NCBI GenBank assembly: GCA_023392125.1
Contig: JAEVZS010000022.1
Span: 222,064-286,063 of the forward strand
Reading direction: 5' to 3'
Source: Bacteroidota bacterium
Lineage (GTDB): Bacteria > Bacteroidota > Bacteroidia > Cytophagales > Cytophagaceae
Length of the DNA: 64,000 bases
Shown piece by piece: positions 27,361-38,200 of the stretch (position 1 is the stretch's first letter; every line of letters starts with the position of its first letter). The position numbers were made by a program, and so were the translations under genes. Below the pieces are notes generated by a model. The model was not told where the DNA came from, searched no databases, and saw only the letters and a list, made by a program, of their open reading frames with translations.

Positions 27361-28212
27361 ATGAATTATCTAAATCAAAACTCCATTCTTCATTTTATCT
27401 CCGAAGCCATAAAAGAAGATATAGGCGATGGCGATCATACTTCTCTCTCCTGCATTCCTGCCAATGAAAAAGGCAAAGCCCAGCTATACATAAAGGACGA
27501 CGGAATTCTGGCCGGAATCGAGCTTGCCAGACATATATTCAATTTTGTCAATCCGGATATCCATATTGACTTTTATAAGAAGGACGGGGATCAGGTACGT
27601 TTCGGAGAAAAAGCCTTTGCCGTCCATGGCGACATTCAGGATATTCTCAAAAGTGAACGCCTTGTGCTAAACTGCATGCAGCGCATGAGCGGAATCGCTA
27701 CCTATACCAATAAGCTGGCCAGGCTGATATCCCACACATCGGCAAGATTGCTGGATACCCGCAAAACAACACCAAACTTCCGCATTCCGGAAAAGTGGGC
27801 GGTAGCAATCGGCGGGGGTGTCAACCACCGGTTTGGCCTGTATGACATGATCCTTCTTAAAGACAACCATATTGACTTTGCCGGCGGGGTAGGCCAGGCC
27901 ATTCAGGCTGCCAATGAATATCTCCAACGTACGGGCAAAACACTCAAAATAGAGGTGGAAACCAGAAGTCTCGAAGAAGTTCAGGAGGCTCTTGACACCG
28001 GAGGTATATTCCGCATCATGCTGGATAATATGTCTGTGGAAGAAATGACAGAAGCTGTCCGGATGATAAATAAACGATATGAGACGGAAGCTTCCGGCGG
28101 GATCACGGAAGAAACAATTGTCGATATTGCAGAAACAGGCGTTGATTATATCTCCGTCGGAGCCCTTACTCATTCGATCAAAAGTCTTGATCTAAGCCTG
28201 AAAGCCATATAA
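27361..28212 (+). CDS. nadC: Quinolinate phosphoribosyltransferase (decarboxylating)
   Basis: Makes nicotinate mononucleotide from quinolinate and PRPP in de novo NAD synthesis. The 283-residue protein shows EDIGDGDHTSL near residue 20, LNCMQRMSGIATYT near 103, LDTRKTTPNFRIPEKWAV near 138, GGGVNHRFGLYDMILLKDNH near 157 and the C-terminal GVDYISVGALTHS. ATG 27361 is used because the upstream extension would translate the terminator. With that terminator 15 bases ahead, expression must come from read-through, a promoter inside it, or conditional termination. Confidence 0.97.
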   Translation: MNYLNQNSILHFISEAIKEDIGDGDHTSLSCIPANEKGKAQLYIKDDGILAGIELARHIFNFVNPDIHIDFYKKDGDQVRFGEKAFAVHGDIQDILKSERLVLNCMQRMSGIATYTNKLARLISHTSARLLDTRKTTPNFRIPEKWAVAIGGGVNHRFGLYDMILLKDNHIDFAGGVGQAIQAANEYLQRTGKTLKIEVETRSLEEVQEALDTGGIFRIMLDNMSVEEMTEAVRMINKRYETEASGGITEETIVDIAETGVDYISVGALTHSIKSLDLSLKAI

Positions 28213-28269
28213 ATTCAACAGCGTCCCTTCCGGGAAACAAAACAGAAAATAAAATTGAAAGAAATACAT

Positions 28270-28277
28270 TATCTTTG
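28270..28277 (+). promoter_or_regulatory. Likely -7 promoter element for the YcxB-like gene
   Basis: TATCTTTG matches TAnnTTTG, 26 bases before the ATG. The -33 region is not convincing. Confidence 0.5.
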
Positions 28278-28303
28278 CGCGGCCTTAGAAAAGTGAAGTA
28301 AAA

Positions 28304-28783
28304 ATGATAGTAAAAACCAAAAAATACGAATTACCTAAAAGCACCTACATCAAAATCGGATTGACAAATCTCCTCAGACAACAATGGTGGATTTTTGCGA
28401 TTCCCGTTGCCATAGCCTGTCTGGCGTTTGTATTTCCCAAATATGCCTTATGGTTCATTATATCTCCGTTGATACTGTTATTACTATACATACTTTTCTG
28501 GGTTATACAGTTTACCGGAGTCAGCCAGCTCGAACAAAACCAGATTATGTTTCAGAAGCTGAGCTATGAAATAGACAGCCGCCAGATTCTCATTAAGCTC
28601 AACGTAAAGCAGGGTAGCCCGATTCAGTGGGCTCAGATCAAAGAAGCGAAGAAAGGTAAAGACTACTTTCTTTTTGTGCTGTCAAAAGCCCAGTTCATAT
28701 ATCTTCCTTTCAAGTCGTTCAATTCCGAACACGATATAAAGTTTACGGAAACCATACTTAAGAGAAAAAACTACATTAAGTAA
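28304..28783 (+). CDS. YcxB-like membrane protein
   Basis: Membrane protein of 159 residues: a short charged N-terminus, two hydrophobic helices back to back (IFAIPVAIACLAFVF and YALWFIISPLILLLLYILF), and a cytosolic PH-like beta domain with SYEIDSRQILIKLNVKQGSP, QWAQIKEAKKGKDYFLFVLS and FIYLPFKSF. This layout is the YcxB/DUF family seen in Firmicutes and Bacteroidota, of unknown function. It follows nadC on the same strand with its own -7 element. Confidence 0.72.
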   Translation: MIVKTKKYELPKSTYIKIGLTNLLRQQWWIFAIPVAIACLAFVFPKYALWFIISPLILLLLYILFWVIQFTGVSQLEQNQIMFQKLSYEIDSRQILIKLNVKQGSPIQWAQIKEAKKGKDYFLFVLSKAQFIYLPFKSFNSEHDIKFTETILKRKNYIK

Positions 28784-28865
28784 ATCCCGGCGGAAACTTT
28801 ACAGAAGTTTCCCCCAAATGTGCGGTAACAGAAGAAATATCATCTTGTGTTATCGCACTTTAATT

Positions 28866-30803
28866 ATGCTCTCATCCGTTTATAGATCGCAGGTGACCCG
28901 CGGACAATACATATTGCTCATAAAAAGACTAGCCATAGTACTTGTACTATACTCTTTCATCAGATTGTATTTCTTTCTGAGCAATTATCCCTATTTCTCC
29001 GATGCGTCAGTAACCTCATTACTAAAGGGCTTCATCCTGGGACTCCGCTTCGATCTCATTGCCGTAACCGCTATCAATCTGCCCTTTATTTTCTTAAGCC
29101 TTCTGCCAATCCGGAAACTAAGCTCCGGAGGGTACCAGCGTTTCCTGAAAGGCTGGTTTCTCCTGACCAATATTCCGTTTATATTTCTCAATCTGAGCGA
29201 CTCCGAATACTTCAAGTTTACGGGTAAACGATCAACCTTTGACCTGCTCAGAATGGCCAATGACATACTAAATCAGGCGCTCCAGCTGATGATCAATTAC
29301 TGGCCTGTTCCGCTATTAACCATAGCTGCAGCCATAGTTATCCATAAATGCTACCCTTCACTTTCTTCTGTCAGAAAAGATAAAAGAACCGCTGCTTACA
29401 CCCCATATATTGTATTTGCATTTGCCATAGGTCTTTGCATCCTGATATTACGCGGTACTACGGACAAAAGACCTATTACACTAAAGCAGGCGTTTACCGT
29501 CACCCCGGTAAAATTAGGCCATCTGGTTCTTAATACACCTTTCTCCTTTTTGTATACGATCCAGTCCAGGAGCATTGAGACTAAAAACTACTTTCCGTCA
29601 GACGAAGAATGTCTTCTTCGTATTGAGCAGGAAAGATCAGGCCCCGCGCTTTCCGATTCTTCATCCATTTCTGCAGATCGCAGACAGGATAATATTGTGA
29701 TCATTATTCTTGAAAGCTTTGGCCGGGAATACATAGGCTATGGCAACCCATTCGACGGATACACACCATTCCTTGACAGTCTGGCCGGACAGGGTCTTTT
29801 CTTTACTCAGTGCTATGCCAACGGAAGACGATCCATAGAAGCTTTACCCGCCATACTGGCCGGCATTCCATCCTTAATGGATGAGCCCTATGTCAACAGT
29901 ATGTACCAGAACAATGATATTGCAGGGCTGGGCAGCATACTCAAGAAACAGGGCTATCACACTTCTTTTTTTCACGGCGGCATCAATGGCACGATGGGAT
30001 TTGATGCGTTTTCTGCCCAGGCCGGCTTTGATCATTACTACGGCATGAACGAGTATCCGGAAATAAAGAAAGACTATGACGGCAAATGGGGCATTTACGA
30101 TGAGCCTTTTCTGCAATTTTATGCGAGCAAGCTGAATTCTACTCCGCAGCCTTTCTGCAGCGCTGTCTTTACCCTCAGCTCTCATCCGCCATACAGCATT
30201 CCTCCGAAGCATGTAAACCGATTTCCCAAAGGCCCCCTGCCTATTCATGAGACTATAGGTTATACAGATCATGCTTTAAGGCGCTTTTTTGAAGAAGCGC
30301 GCCATATGGACTGGTATAGTAATACATTGTTCATAATCACGGCTGACCACACACAGGAGCATTCTGAAGACAGCTATAAGAGTGAGGCGGGGGATTACCT
30401 CATTCCGCTGATATTCTTCAAGCCTCAGACCACATTGCAGGCAGATACCAGCCGTGTGGTGCAGCAGACAGATATCAGCCCAAGCATTACAGATTATCTG
30501 GGAATAAAAGACGAAGCGACTACTCCCTTTGGCTACTCCGTATTTGCGGGCCACGACAAAGGTTTTGCGATTAACCAGACCAATGGGGTATACAGACTTA
30601 TACGTCAGCAATATGTTGTTCAGTATTCTGACAATACACTGAACAGCATACAGCCAAATCCGTTCTCAGCGACTCAAGATTCAGAACTCTTACCATCTCA
30701 GCTGCACGCCGATACCGAATTGCTGAAATCGCATATTCAGTATTTCAACAATGGCTTGATAAACAACCGGCTTCTTGTGAAAAACAGGAAATTAGATTTT
30801 TAG
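28866..30803 (+). CDS. LTA synthase-type phosphoglycerol transferase/sulfatase
   Basis: Inner-membrane protein of 645 residues with five N-terminal helices (to about residue 210) and a C-terminal alkaline phosphatase-superfamily domain outside the membrane. Metal and catalytic positions follow the LtaS/MdoB pattern: Glu283 in VIIILESFGRE, the nucleophile region ANGRRSIEALPA with Ser323 at the usual Thr/Ser position, and Asp494-His495 in IITADHTQEH. Gram-negative members modify surface glycans or lipids with phosphoglycerol or phosphoethanolamine; the exact donor is unknown. ATG 28866 was preferred over 28818 because the first helix then starts at the usual distance. Its 3' end overlaps the convergent lipoprotein gene by 12 bases. 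Confidence 0.87.
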   Translation: MLSSVYRSQVTRGQYILLIKRLAIVLVLYSFIRLYFFLSNYPYFSDASVTSLLKGFILGLRFDLIAVTAINLPFIFLSLLPIRKLSSGGYQRFLKGWFLLTNIPFIFLNLSDSEYFKFTGKRSTFDLLRMANDILNQALQLMINYWPVPLLTIAAAIVIHKCYPSLSSVRKDKRTAAYTPYIVFAFAIGLCILILRGTTDKRPITLKQAFTVTPVKLGHLVLNTPFSFLYTIQSRSIETKNYFPSDEECLLRIEQERSGPALSDSSSISADRRQDNIVIIILESFGREYIGYGNPFDGYTPFLDSLAGQGLFFTQCYANGRRSIEALPAILAGIPSLMDEPYVNSMYQNNDIAGLGSILKKQGYHTSFFHGGINGTMGFDAFSAQAGFDHYYGMNEYPEIKKDYDGKWGIYDEPFLQFYASKLNSTPQPFCSAVFTLSSHPPYSIPPKHVNRFPKGPLPIHETIGYTDHALRRFFEEARHMDWYSNTLFIITADHTQEHSEDSYKSEAGDYLIPLIFFKPQTTLQADTSRVVQQTDISPSITDYLGIKDEATTPFGYSVFAGHDKGFAINQTNGVYRLIRQQYVVQYSDNTLNSIQPNPFSATQDSELLPSQLHADTELLKSHIQYFNNGLINNRLLVKNRKLDF

Positions 30804-32252
30804 CTTTTCCTGAATCACCTTCTCCATATCCGAACTGCCAGTGTTTTCCATTTTAAGGGAAACAGGCCTGGGATTTTTATCAATGATCAATTCTTCAAAA
30901 GCCAGATGTATCTGTTCCCGATCATCAATACCAATGGCTACAACAAGTACAGGTTCCTCAACTGGTAATCTGACAGAAGATTTTAGACGGCCTGAAAAAT
31001 CGAAGCCCTTTTCTGATTTTTGATATCCTTCCAGTACTAGATTGTAACTCTTCATTACCAAAAAAACTCTTGTAGATTTTAATGATATATCAGTAATTGC
31101 TTTGAGCTTGCTTCCTTCGATACCTTCAGCAAAATAATATCTATCAACATTATACCAACCTAACCGGGAAATAGAAAATGAATTAAAAACAGTATTGGCA
31201 ACTATTGCATCACTTCCATTGGATTGAATGTATCTATTAATTAAAGCAGAGTCCCTATCTGATAGCTTAGTTTTAACATATGTCAGCCTTTCTTCGGAGA
31301 AATTCAGGAATTTCCACGCATAGTGCTGATAATGAACAACATCATCTTCGCTCAGAAACCCATATTCCGAACCATTTAGGGCACTAAGAAAAGCATGGAT
31401 AGCTAGATCAACCTCCCAGAGCGGTTTCTTAAGATTATTCAGGTAAAAATCGAATGCGTCACTCATTATTTGTCCATCACGTATGCCTGCTATCGCGACA
31501 AAACGCTCTCCAAACTGAGCGGTTGCTATATAAGTATTCTCGTACGTATCCTTATTATGCTGAATCTTGTCGAACAATGGCTTTGAATATCCCGCAAAAA
31601 CCAAGCTCCTGGGTGATAAATACTTCATTGGAATCGGCAGCATTTCTCTGGAAATGTCCCTCGGATTGGTCCAATTCATTTTGTTGTTCTCCCAATTCCC
31701 ATCGAATATTTTGTATTCCTTTGCAACATTCTTATGCGGCAACTCGATCATAATATTTTTGCCTCTGGCAATCTCGACCGGTTTCCCGTCAATCCAGGCA
31801 CGGATTTCGATCATTCCGTTCGCGATCAAAAGCTTATCATCACTAATGGTTTGAAGACCGTTCATCAGCATTTCCTTTTTGGTAAATGCCTCCCGTATAT
31901 GCAAGCTGACTTTTTTTGATTCGGCAGCTGCAAAACATTTTTCCGGAATATAAATACGAGTGCCCTTCTGTGTTATTAGCAAGGTATCCTTCGTTCCGAT
32001 AAAAAATTCTTGTGGTGCGGCCGACATAGGCAAATCCGGCTTACCCCTATATTCTTTTTTATCAACTGATTCTTTCTCACTAAGAACCTGACTTGTTGTC
32101 TTTAAAGACTCTATCGAATCTACCACATCCGCTGAGACTTCAATCTCATTATTAACAACAACATCATTACCTTCCGACTCCTGATAATAGTCAGAGTTTT
32201 TTCCTGTACAGGCGGCTAAGAATACAAAGAGTATTAATCGTAATATTTTCAT
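30792..32252 (-). CDS. Lipoprotein at the end of the RHS operon
   Basis: A 486-residue lipoprotein: MKILRLILFVFLAACTGK with lipobox LAAC, an acidic linker to residue ~75, then a beta domain with FFIGTKDTLLITQKGTRIYI, PEKCF, and LQTISDDKLLIANGMIEIRA. That GT-x-I-x-IP...ANGMIEI pattern recurs in Bacteroidota lipoproteins of unknown function. Residues ~230-480 are unrecognised. It starts only 7 bases after the RHS protein stop, the position usual for an immunity or partner protein, so it may protect the cell from, or anchor, the RHS product. It is large for an immunity protein. Function not established. Confidence 0.7.
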   Translation of the reverse strand: MKILRLILFVFLAACTGKNSDYYQESEGNDVVVNNEIEVSADVVDSIESLKTTSQVLSEKESVDKKEYRGKPDLPMSAAPQEFFIGTKDTLLITQKGTRIYIPEKCFAAAESKKVSLHIREAFTKKEMLMNGLQTISDDKLLIANGMIEIRAWIDGKPVEIARGKNIMIELPHKNVAKEYKIFDGNWENNKMNWTNPRDISREMLPIPMKYLSPRSLVFAGYSKPLFDKIQHNKDTYENTYIATAQFGERFVAIAGIRDGQIMSDAFDFYLNNLKKPLWEVDLAIHAFLSALNGSEYGFLSEDDVVHYQHYAWKFLNFSEERLTYVKTKLSDRDSALINRYIQSNGSDAIVANTVFNSFSISRLGWYNVDRYYFAEGIEGSKLKAITDISLKSTRVFLVMKSYNLVLEGYQKSEKGFDFSGRLKSSVRLPVEEPVLVVAIGIDDREQIHLAFEELIIDKNPRPVSLKMENTGSSDMEKVIQEKLKI

Positions 32253-32259
32253 AGTTTTA

Positions 32260-35200
32260 TCAAGGAGAATTGAAATGAAACACTCTAAAATACAAGCCTG
32301 GAGCTGCCTGAGTCGGAGTTACATCATTAAAATTAATTTCATGGGAAGGCACCCCACGTTGGATAAGTGCATTTTTCAAACGCAAAATCCTCAACGTCAA
32401 CAAAGCAGAATTGACTGATGTTGGGTTATTAAGCTCAACTGGGTCTACTGCAAATTGCAATCCAGGCATTAACCTTCCCTGCTTTCTTAGTAGTTCTCTG
32501 GCCAATTGGTCAAGCGCATTCATTTGAGCCCAATTATTATTGCTAAACATGCCACTATTAATATTAAAAGTAACCGCATTATTCGCTGTATTAACTCTGC
32601 GTCGTCTAAGCTCCATTGAGGATTCCTCACTGTGAGCTACTGTCGTTGCTCCTTTATTCATTGTTTTACCGACAGCATTCTCTCCATATCTACGTTCAGG
32701 TGTAGCAATATTTCTCAAAGCACTAGTAGACGCCATTACAGCTGTTGAAGCATTACTACCAGTTGCCAAAAGTGAATGTTTTAGTGGAGTTGTATAATTA
32801 CCACTTGCAGACATTACACCACTCTTAAATATATTCACCTTCATCCACTGCCAGAGTGTTAGAGGTGTCCCAAATATTCCTCCACTTGGGTCAACAAAAT
32901 TAATCGGATTATTACCCATTGCGGAATAAGGTGAATAGACTTGTCTGTAAGGATCCGGGGCAAACCAGAGGCCAAGATTCGGATCGTACATCCTTAGCTC
33001 AAAATTATTATACCCGTTATTATCCGTTTCATCTTCGGCCCATTCTCCCTGGTAACCATACCGGTATTTGGGCCCTGAATAGCTGCCGGCAGCAATCGAA
33101 CCATAAGGATAATAGTTCACCCAGTGAAGTACCTGAGCTGTTCCTGAACCGTTCTTAATAAAAACGACCCTGACATTGCCCAAATGGTCTTTAAGCTCGT
33201 ACTGATACTCCGGAGCTCCCTGCAAGGATAAAATTCCCACCCGATCAATACCATATACAGGCAGCTCTTTCAGTGACGCGGAAGGATTTTCTACTGGCTT
33301 TTCATAGACCGCCATAATATTTCCAGCTACATCATATACATAATAGGTATGTCTCACCGGAACATATGATGCATTGTAGGTTGTTTTACAGGTTTTCAAA
33401 CCATATTCGTTGTACGAGTAGGTCGTAACGGGCTGATTTTTATACGCATCCTTATATATACCAAGAACATTCCCGTAGGAATCATACGAATACGATCCCC
33501 GGACACTCTGAGGAAGAAATTGCCCATAATCAAATGTATATTCTGCTGTAAGCTGCCCCCGCTTATTATATACAAAGTTTCTTGTAGGATACATATCTCC
33601 TGTATAGCCCGAACCGGTCCAAACCCATGGATTCCTAACGAAGGACAACCGGTTTGTATTCTCATGATACGAGTATGAGGTCTTATTGGACAGTTGCCCG
33701 CCAGCATCCCTCCTTTTCAGCTGTATCATATTACCATTGGAAGAATAATCAATTTCCGATTCACTGAGAATACCTGGCATCAAGGTAAAATACCCTGGCG
33801 AGGAAGCTCCGGAATATCCATGTAAGCCATAATCCGCACTTTTCAACTGATATTTGCGGTCATACTGATAAACATATTGTCCCAATAAGCTTGAAGACTG
33901 ATAGTCTCCTCCCCGGTACACAGTACTTCTGATATTACCATTATACTGAGGCGCATTACTGATCAAATACAATTCGTCTGTATTTTTATATTGAAAACCA
34001 CTGTTGCCTGCAATCTGGTAATCATCTTCATAGTATTCCAGTGTTGTTGCAAATAAATCCTCAGAAAAAGGACTTGAGCTGCTCTGATCGTTGCCGGGGT
34101 CAAAATTGGTATTGGGGAAATTTATTGATTTTAACCATCCGTTTACTGTGTATAAATAATCTACCCCCTGAAGATTTTGTCCGATCTCCATTCGTTTTAA
34201 CGGACCATGTAGGTAATATTTGTATTCTGCCTGTTCTGCCAAACCTGAAGTTTTTCCTTTCCTGGTTGAAACCCTTTTCAGTCGGAGAGCAGGATCATAA
34301 ACGAAGCGTTGCTCAAAACGTTCATTGAGCGCCTCAGTCTGATTATCATCTTTCTGGTATATGACATTTTGAATGACACCAAACAAATCATATGTATAGT
34401 CTATGGTTTTTATACCCAGCCCTGGTAAACTTTGAGCAGTCCATTCAATATTCTCTTCAGTATCATAGCTATACCAGGTTTCAGAATCTGCATTCGTATT
34501 ACTTAGCCATGACTTCCTCTGTGTTTTACTGATCATGCCCGATACATTTTTCTGTACTCTCCCCGAGCCTGATACCTGAGTATCATAATAAATCTGAGTC
34601 ACATCCTTCAGTCTGTCTCCATTTACAAGGCCTTCAAGCCCAATATTTTCAATTATTGTATGAATACCAGATGCATTAGTACTGTTTTCACATTCACGCT
34701 GATCTTCCCATACATAGCTTGTCCCGCCTGTTTCCTGAAGAATATATTCTCCCATAGCTGTTGTTCTGCCAAATTCATCATAACAAGAAAATGAAGCTCT
34801 TGAGATTACATTGCTTCCTGGAGTCGTTGGGAAATCCTGCTCTTCATGCTGAGAGAATCGGATCTTCCCGTCTTTTCTATAGACATATTCCACACGTCCC
34901 TCATCCGGCGTATTCTCCGTAATAAGCCAACCCAGGCTATTGTATTCATATCTACTCACCATCTCCGGTTCCAGAACAGAGCCAAGATCCACAGCACGAG
35001 GCGTCAGAGAAGCCACCATTCGCCCGGCATCATCATAGTAATAATAGGAGAAATCATAATAATTCAGCGCATAACGAATTGATATCGCAGTAGAAGCACC
35101 TCCAGTATGGACAATCCTGTAGTAAGCAGAAGAAGAACGGCCTTGTAATGCTGACAAGGAAATTTCGTTGCCGTCCCGCAAATCCACAATTTTATATGAG

Positions 35201-38200
35201 CCTCCATTTAGCTCTACCGAACTCGCAGTACCTTTGGGTACATGGATATCAATATACGAACTAAAGCTAACATAGTTATTTCCTATAGAGCGCAGTTCGC
35301 TCTCTGAATCAACGCCAACCATAGCCGTCGCAAGAGTATTACCCTGAAAATCAGAAAATACAACTGTCTCTATGCCGTTTTCATCTATCGATATGGATTT
35401 AATCGCCTGAAATGCCAGCGTAGCGGGGGTGGCGCTATTACCTATATAGTAATTTCTCAATGCGAGATAATGGTCCAGCTCCCAGAGCACAGGCATGGAG
35501 ATTGATGCTTTTTCGTGACCGGAGCCCATTCTGAGGTTATCTTCGGGACCGGAAACCCTTGTAAAGCGCCCCCATGCCTTGTCGTTATAATCAATAAGAA
35601 AGAAGGGGTAATTGCTTACGGCATTAAATGACTCCAGCGGACTTGAATTCAGCTTATTGTAATAACGTCCCAAGTCACAATCAAGAATCACCGGACTCGG
35701 ATTGTTAATGGTAACAGAGCTAAGCCCTATTTCTTCGTCAAAGTCATCAGGAGCATATCGCCCCTGCGATGACTTTATAAAATCCGGGTTGTATGAAAAG
35801 CTTGATCCACTTAAGGGAGCTGGCAAGGTCGTCACAGCCAGACGCCCATCATAATCATAAATATTTGCCCTGGTCAAAATTTTATTTTCCACAACATTTC
35901 TCTCCTGAATTTGCAGGGCTCTTCCGAAGGCATCGAGGTATATTCTGGATTCAGCTATAACATTCCCATTTTCATCATAATCCACAGAATGATTCCAGTT
36001 TCTGGAAACATCACCTGTCGAAACCTCATCAATTAAAGGAACCGAGCCTGTCAGGTCCGGATGATTTAGCAGGAACTCCCTATAAAACCCACGTCTGTTG
36101 GAGCTTGTCGGAGAGCTAAAAATCTCATAAACCAATGATATTGTCTTCCTGGAACCATCCAGCACAGCGCACAGATTCCCATCTCTGAATATTATATCCA
36201 AGCCATCCAATGCATCCTGTTCTCCACCAACCGGGCTATATTCATCATTATAAATACAGTATTTCACTGAATACCTTACAGGACCTTCATCAACCTGGTA
36301 AAAGAAGACTAATGTGTTACTGTTTTTTTCCCAAACCGCCTTTACTTTAAAACGACTACTTTCGGCAAAATCCGGATTTACCCTAAACTCATCTTTTATT
36401 AGTAAGCCTTCTTTATCATATATTTTCGCATAAGCCCCTCTTCCCCACCAGCCATCCATACCATTGGAAGTATATGGAACAACGTAGTCTCCGGTTTTTG
36501 TATTGAAGGTTATGCTTGCGTCCCACTGGTCATGACCCGATCTGGAATTAACCAATACTTGCGGATGCCCGTTAAACTCCCCCGATCCATTTCGTGAAAA
36601 TTTGCGAAGCATAATCTCATATACTCTATAGTCCAGATAACGGCATTCATAAATAACAAATAACTCTCCGGTAACCGGCGAAATTTTCAGATCATTTATT
36701 ATCTGATCACTAACTATTTCGTCATTTAGTCTGAACATATTTCCAATAAAAGACATATCTGAATACTTAACACGTCTTCCGAATATACCCAAGCCATCTC
36801 CATCATTGACTGCATCCCGCCAGGCCAATACAAGTTCGCCGGTAAAATAATCAATATCCATACAAACATTCCCCTGAAACCCTAATTGTCCACCATTAAC
36901 CAATAAGTCTCCGGTAAGCAGATCCTCATATAAGCTATTAAAAGATATTTTTTTCGCGTAGATGTCATAATCATTGGTGGAATTTCTTCCCTGCCATGCT
37001 ACAACAAATGACCCATCTTTTTGATTAACGACTACCTTTGGATTTTCCTGGTCAGAGGCAATTATACTGTTTACACGCAATGGAGTAGTAAGCGCATTAT
37101 TGTCCTTGTCCAATATCTGCATATAGATATCCCTGTGGCTTCCATTCGTCGTAACCTGCTTATGCCATACAAAGACTTTCCGTCCTGTTTCCTCCTCAAT
37201 CGCTACCTCAATACGCTTACCGAATACTTCATGCCCGGTAATTTGCCTGTTCTCTGAGAGATTATTACAATTTTCGGGCACGAGAGCTCCTGTTGAAGCC
37301 TTGGCTGTACTAAACTGACTAAACCATCCCGTTTTGTCTGCTCCATTATACTCAGACACTATTTCGTAAGAAATAATTACCTTATTATCAAGGGAAGAAT
37401 AAGCAAATGAATATAATGTCTCATTATTAATATTAAGCCCTTGAACAGCATCCTCCTCTACCCCAACAGGCTGGTAAGTATCATCATAGATAATATACTT
37501 AAGAGTAGTAAATTCTGTAGCATCGTCCGTATTCTGATAAATAAAAACCAACCCTCTGGAACTGTTATTGGCATAATCATAAAACACTTTAGGGTTAAAT
37601 CGCTTATTATTCACAAATACTGTATTAACTCTGAAGTCATTTACCTTAACAACCGCATTATAGTTAAATATTTTAGCATAAACCCCTCTGCCAGAATACC
37701 CATCACGATTTCTTGCCATAAAACTTACCGCAACATCTCCATTGTATTTATTTATCGAAATCGAGCCAAAGGATTCCTCATTAGTAGTATGATTATTAAC
37801 AGGGATTTTGCCGGGCACAGCGGTTATAGGTAAACCAGCAGCAGGAATGTTCATCATTTTTATGAAAACATCCGCGGGGTCACTGGGGCCATTCTGCTGA
37901 TAAAGAAAAAATACATTCCCATTGAACGGTGATACTTTAAGATCCCGCAGTATCTGAGCATAAGAAATATCACCCACATCATTCACCATAAAAATATCCC
38001 CGAAAATTGAAAAATCATATTTGATCGTTCTTGCATAAATATCAACTCCTGCGCCAGCCGTATAAGAGTCACTTCGCCAGGCTATCACCAGTTCGTTTTT
38101 AAAATAATCGATATCAACCAGAGGTTGAGTCTGATTCAATGGCTGATGTGATCCTGTACTAATAAGTATATCCGGACTGATCGCATCGCCCAGCAGATTG

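Noticed and set aside
28791..28850. Two small inverted repeats (GGAAACTT/AAGTTTCC and GTGCGGTAACA/TGTTATCGCAC) before the LTA synthase-like gene
   Set aside because: Neither is followed by a T run, and nothing identifies them as operators; they may only weaken read-through.
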